From JBBDXA01 sp040902585 (GTDB lineage: Bacteria; Planctomycetota; Phycisphaerae; Phycisphaerales; Phycisphaeraceae): a stretch of DNA of 7,646 bases. The notes below the pieces were generated by a model. It saw only the letters and a program-made list of their open reading frames with translations. It was not told where the DNA came from and made no database searches. A program made the translations under genes and the position numbers. Positions 1 to 4,536 of this stretch are shown piece by piece. The first letter of the stretch is position 1; the number at the start of each line of letters is the position of its first letter. The stretch covers positions 1 through 7,646 of the forward strand of contig JBBDXA010000047.1 of the NCBI GenBank assembly GCA_040902585.1, read 5' to 3'.

Positions 1-188
1 CCGTAGGTCACATAAGGCTCATCGGGCCGGGGCTTGCGAGGACTCCAGCCCCAGCCACCCAAAACCCATTCATACGAACCCTCTACCGAAATCGGAGAAT
101 CTCCCTTTCCACGGGTGCGTGCGAATGGTAATATTTTGCGATCGGGGCAAGTCACATGGTGGGATTTGCCAGTCTTCATGTCATCCAT
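1..188 (-). CDS. Possible partial CDS running off the left edge, unknown function
   Basis: Reading the minus strand from an ATG at 188 (or a second in-frame ATG at 179), the frame stays open to the window edge for about 62 codons. An in-frame TAG lies upstream, so the start would be in this interval. The visible peptide begins MDDMKTGKSHHVTCPDRK and later contains an aromatic, glycine-rich stretch (EWVLGGWGWSPRKP). I do not recognise the family and see no signal peptide or membrane segment. Evidence against: neither ATG has a good Shine-Dalgarno sequence. By hand, third codon positions are only about half G or C, well below the obvious genes here. The opposite strand is also open. It would be divergent from the LTxxQ gene at 241, only 52 bp away. 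It could equally be non-coding upstream sequence. Confidence 0.3.
   Translation of the reverse strand, partial: MDDMKTGKSHHVTCPDRKILPFARTRGKGDSPISVEGSYEWVLGGWGWSPRKPRPDEPYVTY
106..134 (+). promoter_or_regulatory. Weak candidate sigma70-type promoter upstream of the LTxxQ gene
   Basis: TTTCCA (106-111) and TAATAT (129-134) are separated by 17 bp, and each matches four of six consensus positions. This is the most AT-rich spot upstream of the gene at 241. A start near 141 would give a leader of about 100 nt. It lies inside the possible minus-strand CDS, so at most one of the two calls may be right. Confidence 0.22.
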
Positions 189-240
189 CGCACAGGCCGG
201 CGGGATGACGAACTTCTACAGGCCGATGGAGGCGTTCATC

Positions 241-948
241 ATGTCTACGTGGAAACGATTGCGATGTCTGGGCGCGGCGATCGTGGTGCTCTTCGCGGCC
301 ATGCCGATGCAGGCTGCTGACGAAGCGAAGCCCGTGGAGAAAGCGAAGGCGGACGCCACCGGCCTGCGCGGGTACTACGCGGTCATGGCCAAGGAATTGA
401 AGCTGACGGATGATCAGAAGAAGCAGCTTGTAGTCGCGGCCGCGGCGCGAACCGAGGCCTTGGCCAAGTGGGACGAAGCGAACGGCGCGAAGCTGGCGGA
501 GCTGACCGCCGCGTCGAAGAAGGCGAAGGACGCCGGCGACACGGATGCCTCGAAGAAGACTGGCGCCGATGCCAAGGCCCTGCGCGATGCACGCGGCGCG
601 CTGAGTGACAGCGTGACGGACAAACTCAAGAGCATGCTCACGGAAGAACAGAAGCAGAGCTACGAGGGATACAACCTGTATGTCGGCGCGACGGTCCGGT
701 TCGCAGCCGCGAAAATGGACAAGCAGCAGAAAGCCAAGGCCAAGGAGCTGGCGTTCGCGGCGGCGAAAGGCGTGACGCCTGATCTCAAGGCCAAGGCGCT
801 GACCGCGCTGAAGGATGAACTGGCGGCGAAGGTCAGCGCGGAAGTGCTCACCGCCGAGCAGCGCGAAGCGGTCGCGAAGGCGGCTGCGGACAAGACCAAG
901 AGCAAGGCGAAGCCTGACGACGCTGCGCCGGCGGCGAAGCCGGAGTGA
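241..948 (+). CDS. Exported helical protein with LTxxQ motifs (Spy/CpxP-like architecture)
   Basis: Encodes 235 residues. The start at 241 is chosen because GGAGG (228-232) sits 8 nt upstream and the protein then opens with a classical signal peptide: a KRLR basic n-region, a hydrophobic core, and likely cleavage after MQA at residue 25. The open frame continues upstream, but that sequence would bury the signal peptide. The mature part is alanine/lysine-rich and almost wholly helical. It carries LTDDQ (55-59), LTEEQ (133-137) and LTAEQ (203-207), plus a degenerate MDKQQ (159-163). LTxxQ motifs mark the Spy/CpxP group of periplasmic stress chaperones and many uncharacterised secreted proteins, so a periplasmic chaperone-like or envelope role is inference. 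The motifs pair up (55 with 133, 159 with 203), suggesting an internal duplication. The tail (about 216-235) is a disordered, Lys/Ala/Pro-rich end. It is followed by its own terminator and is probably monocistronic. Confidence 0.8.
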   Translation: MSTWKRLRCLGAAIVVLFAAMPMQAADEAKPVEKAKADATGLRGYYAVMAKELKLTDDQKKQLVVAAAARTEALAKWDEANGAKLAELTAASKKAKDAGDTDASKKTGADAKALRDARGALSDSVTDKLKSMLTEEQKQSYEGYNLYVGATVRFAAAKMDKQQKAKAKELAFAAAKGVTPDLKAKALTALKDELAAKVSAEVLTAEQREAVAKAAADKTKSKAKPDDAAPAAKPE

Positions 949-996
949 GCGGATCGCGCGGGCGTTCGACAGGAAAAAATGACCTGATGACAAAGT

Positions 997-1030
997 CCCA
1001 TGCACGGGAGTGCATGGGCTTTTTTTATTT
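997..1030 (+). terminator. Intrinsic terminator of the LTxxQ gene
   Basis: A perfect 9-bp stem, CCCATGCAC (997-1005) with GTGCATGGG (1010-1018), closes a GGGA loop. It is followed by C and seven consecutive T residues (1020-1026). It lies about 50 nt after the stop codon at 948 and separates this gene from the porin gene downstream. Confidence 0.88.
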
Positions 1031-1035
1031 GCGGG

Positions 1036-1101
1036 TCTAACGCTGATCTAACGCAGATTCACCTCGGCTTCACACATCGGCAACACCGGTCTTACACAGG
1101 G
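1036..1101 (+). promoter_or_regulatory. Array of six 11-bp direct repeats, Pho-box-like operator
   Basis: Units begin exactly 11 bp apart at 1036, 1047, 1058, 1069, 1080 and 1091. Their first eight bases are TCTAACGC, TCTAACGC, TTCACCTC, TTCACACA, GCAACACC and CTTACACA. The fourth base is A in all six, and a C or A follows in every unit. An 11-bp direct-repeat spacing with a TTCACC/TTAACA-like core is the known layout of PhoB/PhoP boxes; the streptomycete PHO box uses GTTCACC-type 11-nt units. The array ends about 140 bp before a gene of the phosphate-selective porin family, the kind of target expected. A TTTAAC at 1104-1109 could be the -10. Binding by a PhoB/PhoP-type regulator is inference; the repeat itself is seen directly. 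Confidence 0.55.
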
Positions 1102-1126
1102 GGTTTAACTTCCGCACCAGATCAAC

Positions 1127-1202
1127 GCATCAGCCGCGCGGCGACTACGTCGCGACCTTCGGCTGAGACGCGATGCGATTGAGGTGCCTTGGAGCATCAG
1201 CC
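1127..1202 (+). repeat. Direct repeat GCATCAGCC flanking a shared complement in the porin leader
   Basis: GCATCAGCC occurs at 1127-1135 and again at 1194-1202. Between them lie CGGCTG (1160-1165) and GATGC (1172-1176), which together can pair with either copy. The first copy also forms CAGCCG/CGGCTG (1131-1136 with 1160-1165) around an inner GCGAC/GTCGC hairpin (1141-1145 with 1149-1153). The porin leader could therefore fold in two mutually exclusive ways. No riboswitch family is recognised. Confidence 0.3.
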
Positions 1203-1242
1203 TTCAGCGCACCGGCGAAACCCTCTTTCAGGAGACTTATCG

Positions 1243-2616
1243 ATGACCAAGGTTCCAGTATGGTTCGTGGCCGGCGTGCTGCTGGCGTCCAGTGCCATGG
1301 CGCAGACCGCCCGCGAGGCGGAGCTTCAGGCCCGCGTCGATCGACTCGAGCAGCGCCTGTCGGACGTCGAAGGCAAGAGCGACGAGAACTGGCTCAACGA
1401 GCGGCGGGCGGAGGAGATCAAGGGCCTGGTTCGCGAGGTGATCAACGATGCCGACACCCGCGCCAGCCTGCTCGCCGACGGCGCGACGGCTGGTCACGAC
1501 GGCAAAGCCCTTTTCATCGGCTCAGCCGGCGGCGAGTTCCTGCTGAAGGTCGGCGGACAGATCCAGTTCCGCTACCTGTTCAACGGGCACAACGGCAACG
1601 CCGGCGACCGCGAAGATGAAGGCTTCCAGATGCGCCGCGCCAAGCTCGCTTTCAGCGGCCACGTCACGGCAGGCCCCAAGTGGAGCTACGACGTGGTCCT
1701 GGCGGTCAACCGCACCAACGGCGCGCTGGATGCCGAGGATGTGATCGTCGGCACCGCGCTGGCCGAGGGCGTGGAGATTCAGTTCGGCAAATTCAAAATC
1801 CCGTTCCTGCGCGAAGAGCTCAACAGCTCCAAGCGACTGCTGGCGGTCGAACGCGGTCAGGCGACCGAGTTCTTCACGCTCGATCGAGCCGAGCAGATTC
1901 AGATCAGCTACGAGGGCGACATGTTCCGCGCCTGGGCGTCGATCAACGACGGTGCCGACAGCGAGTTCACCACCATCGGCTCGGACAACGTCGAGCTGGC
2001 CGTGGCCGCCCGCATCGAAGTGAAGATCATGGGCAACTGGAAGCAGATCGATGACATCGGTCTGGCGTGGATGGGCGAAGAGACGGGGCTGATCGTCGGC
2101 GGCGCGGTGACCTTCCAGCTCGGCGACGGACCCAACGCCGGTGCCGCGGCGGGTCTGGGCGGCGGCGGCGGACAGGGCGCAGCCTACTCCAACTCCGATT
2201 ACTTCGGCTGGACCGTGGACGCCAACTTCGAAACCAACAACATCGGCCTCTTCGCCGCGCTCATGGGCGGACACATCAATGCCGACGGCACCGGCGGCAC
2301 CCGCAATATGTACGGCGTCATGGCGCAGGCCAGCTACAACATCAACGACCAGTTCAATCCCTTCCTCCGATTCGAATGGGTCGACGGCGGCGGCGCGACC
2401 AAGGATCTCTACGCCATCACCTTCGGTATGAACTACTTCTTCAAGAAGCACAACGCCAAGCTCACCGTCGATGTGAAGTGGGAACTCAGCGGCGCCACCT
2501 TCGCGGGCAACACCTTCGGCAACGCCACCGTCAGCGACGGCTTCGGCCAGTCCCTCGGTGACACCCACGGCAAGGACAGCTTCGTCATCCGCATTCAGTT
2601 CCAGCTTCTGTTCTAA
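1243..2616 (+). CDS. Outer-membrane porin, phosphate-selective porin O/P-like
   Basis: Encodes 457 residues. The start at 1243 has AGGAG (1230-1234) 8 nt upstream and gives a clean signal peptide cleaved after AMA at residue 20; an in-frame upstream ATG at 1189 lacks these features. Residues about 22-65 form a charged coiled coil (AELQARVDRLEQRLSDVE), as seen at the N-terminus of OprO/OprP relatives, where it probably extends into the periplasm. The barrel follows: LKVGGQIQFRYLF (101-113), FQMRRAKLAFSGHV (128-141) and IQFGKFKIPF (179-188) are hallmark strands of the Porin_O_P family. Alternating aromatic and hydrophobic strands continue to a C-terminal phenylalanine (FQLLF), the usual barrel-assembly signal. 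A glycine-rich stretch (about 299-313) is probably an extracellular loop. The Pho-box-like array upstream suggests induction under phosphate limitation. Whether the pore selects phosphate, pyrophosphate or another anion cannot be read from the sequence. Confidence 0.85.
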   Translation: MTKVPVWFVAGVLLASSAMAQTAREAELQARVDRLEQRLSDVEGKSDENWLNERRAEEIKGLVREVINDADTRASLLADGATAGHDGKALFIGSAGGEFLLKVGGQIQFRYLFNGHNGNAGDREDEGFQMRRAKLAFSGHVTAGPKWSYDVVLAVNRTNGALDAEDVIVGTALAEGVEIQFGKFKIPFLREELNSSKRLLAVERGQATEFFTLDRAEQIQISYEGDMFRAWASINDGADSEFTTIGSDNVELAVAARIEVKIMGNWKQIDDIGLAWMGEETGLIVGGAVTFQLGDGPNAGAAAGLGGGGGQGAAYSNSDYFGWTVDANFETNNIGLFAALMGGHINADGTGGTRNMYGVMAQASYNINDQFNPFLRFEWVDGGGATKDLYAITFGMNYFFKKHNAKLTVDVKWELSGATFAGNTFGNATVSDGFGQSLGDTHGKDSFVIRIQFQLLF

Positions 2617-2650
2617 AGCTGGGCACACAACTTGGACCATCTTCGGGGGG

Positions 2651-2660
2651 NNNNNNNNNN
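2651..2660. other. Assembly gap of ten Ns
   Basis: Ten consecutive Ns follow a run of six G residues, between the stop codons of the convergent porin and beta-propeller genes. Ten Ns is probably a placeholder, so the true distance is unknown and adjacency of the two flanks is not proven by the sequence. A convergent GC-rich terminator hairpin would be a natural cause of the break. No terminator is visible on either side for the porin or the propeller gene. Confidence 0.97.
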
Positions 2661-2678
2661 GTTCGATCGCCTTTTCTT

Positions 2679-3920
2679 TCACTCGGCGGCTCGCTTGGCC
2701 GTGCGGTTCCAGTAAACCTTCAAGTTCTTCGTCGCCCTGCCCGCGGCGATGATGTCGAGCTTGCCGTCGCCGTCCAGGTCGGCGACCTGTAAATCCTCGC
2801 AGGCCATTTTGTCGTCGAGCACGTGGACATCGAACTTCTCGTAGGCCGCGTCGTGGGGGACGTAGATCTTGATGCCGACCTTCACTTCTTTGTTGGGATT
2901 GCGCCAGCCGGCGATGACCTGCGGGTGGCCCGCGCCGACGACGTCCGCCAGCGCCAGCGCGTGGCCCTGATTGAAGGTGTCATCGAGCACGCGGCGTTTG
3001 GGCTCGGGTTCGCGGTTGTAGCCGTAGTAGAGGACGACGGAGTTGCCGTGCATGGGTTCGATGGTGGCGATGTAGTTCATGTCCTCGGGGCCGGTGGCCA
3101 CCTGGCCGCGGACTTCGCCGATCGGATTCTTGAAGAAATCCTGCACCTTGCTCGGCTCGCTCTTCCACTGGCCGCCATCCATCATGGCGAAGCGCAGGCC
3201 TTCCTTGCCGCCCAGCAGCAGACCGGCCATCGGGCGTACCTCGCCGGGCCTGCCGGGAATATCCATCACTTCAAAGTTGTGCGTGGCGTGCAGTTCATCG
3301 TTCACCAGTGTGGTCGTCCATTCGCCTTGAGGATCAGCGGGCACGTTGTAAGCGAGAATCTTCACGCCATCGCCCGCTTCGTTCTTGTTGCCCTTGCCAT
3401 GCAGCGGCACGACCACGAGTTGAAACTTCCCATCGCCGATGTCCACCCAGCGCATGCGATGCGTGGTCACTTCATGATGCAGCTTCACCGCTTCCCACTT
3501 CTGAGTCGGGTCCTGCGGGCGGATGAGATAGAACACCGCGCCGCTCTTGGTGTCATCGTTCGTCTCGCCGGGGTTCCACATCGCGCCGACGGCGACTTCG
3601 ACTTTGCCATCGCCATCGATGTCGCGGGCGGCGATGCAGACGTTGTCCAGGGCCGTGAGCTTCTCGGCGATGATGTGTTTCTTCCACGCTTCGCCCGCCT
3701 TACCGGGGTTGGCGTACCAGACGATCTGCTTGGCGTCGGCGAGGAGGATGTCCTGCTTCTTGTCGCCGTCGACATCGCCGATCACCAGGCCGTAACCGAT
3801 CTGGATCTTGTCGATCTCCTGATGTTCGAACTTCGGCGCGGGCGGGTCGGCGGCGAGCGCGCACGCGGAGAATGTCAAGGATGCAATGAGTGAAACAGCG
3901 AGAGCGGCACGAAGATTCAT
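2679..3920 (-). CDS. Secreted FG-GAP/VCBS beta-propeller protein
   Basis: Encodes 413 residues. The ATG at 3920 is chosen because AGGAGG (minus strand, 3932-3927) lies 6 nt upstream; the TTG two codons earlier directly abuts that site. The protein opens with a signal sequence. Cleavage could follow ALA at residue 23, or the FSAC at 17-20 could act as an imperfect lipobox and anchor it as a lipoprotein. The body carries calcium-binding-loop repeats of the FG-GAP/VCBS type: DVDGDKKQD (49-57), DIDGDGKVE (100-108) and DLDGDGKLD (381-389). Degenerate copies lie near 160-168 and 326-334, consistent with a propeller of about seven blades. The overall pattern (VIGDVDGD..ILLAD, DNVCIAARDIDGDG, VIAGWRNPN, GIKIY, MACEDL) reminds me of the propeller part of aldos-2-ulose dehydratase-like proteins. 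That recollection is tentative, and no catalytic cupin domain is present. It probably acts outside the cytoplasm in carbohydrate binding or processing; the substrate is unknown. Confidence 0.8.
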   Translation of the reverse strand: MNLRAALAVSLIASLTFSACALAADPPAPKFEHQEIDKIQIGYGLVIGDVDGDKKQDILLADAKQIVWYANPGKAGEAWKKHIIAEKLTALDNVCIAARDIDGDGKVEVAVGAMWNPGETNDDTKSGAVFYLIRPQDPTQKWEAVKLHHEVTTHRMRWVDIGDGKFQLVVVPLHGKGNKNEAGDGVKILAYNVPADPQGEWTTTLVNDELHATHNFEVMDIPGRPGEVRPMAGLLLGGKEGLRFAMMDGGQWKSEPSKVQDFFKNPIGEVRGQVATGPEDMNYIATIEPMHGNSVVLYYGYNREPEPKRRVLDDTFNQGHALALADVVGAGHPQVIAGWRNPNKEVKVGIKIYVPHDAAYEKFDVHVLDDKMACEDLQVADLDGDGKLDIIAAGRATKNLKVYWNRTAKRAAE

Positions 3921-3925
3921 GGTCA

Positions 3926-3961
3926 ACCTCCTAAGGGGATTAACAGCGGTTTACAGGAGGT
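3926..3961 (-). promoter_or_regulatory. Inverted repeat able to sequester the ribosome binding site of the propeller gene
   Basis: ACCTCCT (3926-3932) and AGGAGGT (3955-3961) are perfect 7-base complements separated by 22 bp. In minus-strand RNA the upstream ACCTCCT could pair with the Shine-Dalgarno AGGAGGT just before the ATG at 3920. This would require transcription to begin upstream of 3961. Confidence 0.3.
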
Positions 3962-3978
3962 ACATGATATCATTAGAT
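3950..3978. promoter_or_regulatory. Divergent promoter region with a palindromic -10-like site
   Basis: ATGATATCAT (3964-3973) is a perfect 10-bp palindrome. On each strand it reads TGATATCAT, an extended -10 (TGn followed by TATCAT, five of six consensus matches). It lies in the 87-bp interval between the minus-strand propeller gene and the plus-strand small gene, about 44 bp from the former's ATG and 35 bp from the latter's. For the plus strand, TTTACA (3950-3955) with a 17-bp spacer to TTAGAT (3973-3978) is an alternative. No good -35 is seen for the minus strand. Confidence 0.4.
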
Positions 3979-4007
3979 GAGGAAGTCCCGAGCGTAAAGG
4001 AATCCGC

Positions 4008-4343
4008 ATGCATCTGGCGAACAAGAGAAATGGCCGGAAGCCTGTCACACAGAAGCAGCCGCCGATGCTGAGCTGGAAGAAAATCTGCGAACAGTATCCA
4101 TCCACGTGGGTGCTGCTCGCAGAGCCGAAGACGAACAAGTGGCAGAAGGTGACGCGAGGGCGCGTGGTAGCACATGGGCAACGCGATGAGACTTGTCGCA
4201 TGATCTCGGCTCTCGGATTGAAGTCGTCAGCGATTCTCTACACCGGATCGATCAAACTCCCGCCCAAGACGGCATTCATGCTTTCGATTTATTGCCCGTC
4301 CTATGGCAGCGTGCGAGCAATCGCCGCCTCACCATCGACATGA
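4008..4343 (+). CDS. Small conserved-type hypothetical protein (possible protease-partner gene)
   Basis: Encodes 111 residues. The start at 4008 has AAAGGA (3996-4001) 6 nt upstream; a second in-frame ATG (residue 20) has no such site. There is no signal peptide. After a basic tail (1-20), the core reads SWKKICEQYPSTWVLL (22-37), then GRVVAHG (51-57) and AILYTGSI (75-82). I associate this W..I...YP..WVLL...G.V..HG...YTG pattern with small cytoplasmic hypothetical proteins often encoded just before retropepsin-like aspartyl protease genes; this is recollection, not a search result. Such proteins usually end soon after the last strand. Here about 19 unrelated residues follow residue 92, overlapping a possible protease remnant in another frame, so the C-terminus may be an artefact of a deletion. 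Codon use is less GC-biased than in the flanking large genes. Function unknown. Confidence 0.55.
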   Translation: MHLANKRNGRKPVTQKQPPMLSWKKICEQYPSTWVLLAEPKTNKWQKVTRGRVVAHGQRDETCRMISALGLKSSAILYTGSIKLPPKTAFMLSIYCPSYGSVRAIAASPST

Positions 4344-4369
4344 TCAAAGGGACCCTCCGCCTCAAGTAA
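4268..4369 (+). pseudogene. Possible C-terminal remnant of a retropepsin-like aspartyl protease
   Basis: In the frame ending with TAA at 4367-4369, the sequence reads DGIHAFDLL, then NRRLTIDMIKGTLRLK and stop. This resembles the C-terminal end of small retropepsin-like proteases, typically DGLLGLDFLRG..LTIDFR.G.I.L. The catalytic DTGA segment and everything before the DG motif are missing. The frame has a stop near 4187-4189 and overlaps the 3' end of the small gene at 4008. The reading fits a deletion that removed most of a protease gene once downstream of its usual partner. The match is short, so chance similarity remains possible. Confidence 0.35.
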
Positions 4370-4393
4370 TTCACCCCGCAGCGCAACCGCCTG

Positions 4394-4423
4394 TTGGACT
4401 ATTGCCCTTATCCCTGCTAAGCT
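4394..4423 (+). promoter_or_regulatory. Candidate promoter of the DEAD-box helicase gene
   Basis: TTGGAC (4394-4399) is followed after 18 bp by TAAGCT (4418-4423), preceded by TGC to make an extended -10 (TGCTAAGCT). The hexamer match is weak, but the extended -10 and position, about 115 bp before the ATG at 4537, make it the best candidate in this otherwise gene-free stretch (4370-4536). A leader of roughly 105 nt would result. Confidence 0.3.
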
Positions 4424-4536
4424 ACCCGCGTCCAGTAGTCGATAAGACCACCAGACAGCCCGCCGATTGATGACTTTTAGCGAACGCATTGAGTGTTCGA
4501 CATCTTCTCCACGGGCACTCAAACCCACAGGTATCC

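Noticed and set aside
34..240. N-terminal extension of the LTxxQ protein
   Set aside because: It lacks a ribosome binding site and would place about 69 unrelated residues before a clean signal peptide; GGAGG at 228-232 supports the start at 241.
181..1005. Long minus-strand frame opposite the LTxxQ gene
   Set aside because: It is an Arg/Leu-rich antisense shadow of a GC-biased gene, and it crosses the obvious terminator hairpin.
1522..2682. 386-residue minus-strand frame opposite the porin
   Set aside because: It reads through the ten Ns and has Val/Ala/Glu-rich antisense composition; the plus-strand frame has a signal peptide and barrel motifs.
2823..3893. 356-residue plus-strand frame opposite the propeller gene
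   Set aside because: It is an antisense shadow; the minus strand carries the calcium-loop repeats, signal sequence and ribosome binding site.
3921..3926. TTG start for the propeller gene two codons upstream
   Set aside because: It directly abuts the AGGAGG site, leaving no spacing for initiation.
3964..4071. Possible 35-residue leader peptide starting at ATG 3964 after AGGAGGTAC
   Set aside because: Spacing is only 3 nt, the ATG lies within the palindromic -10-like site, and the peptide overlaps the better supported gene at 4008 without recognisable features.
4301..4528. 75-residue minus-strand frame before the helicase
   Set aside because: It has no ribosome binding site or recognised motif, and it overlaps the candidate helicase promoter and the protease remnant, which explains part of its open frame.
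4489..4536. Upstream TTG start for the helicase
   Set aside because: It adds 16 residues unlike any helicase N-terminus; the ATG at 4537 gives the standard opening before the Q motif.
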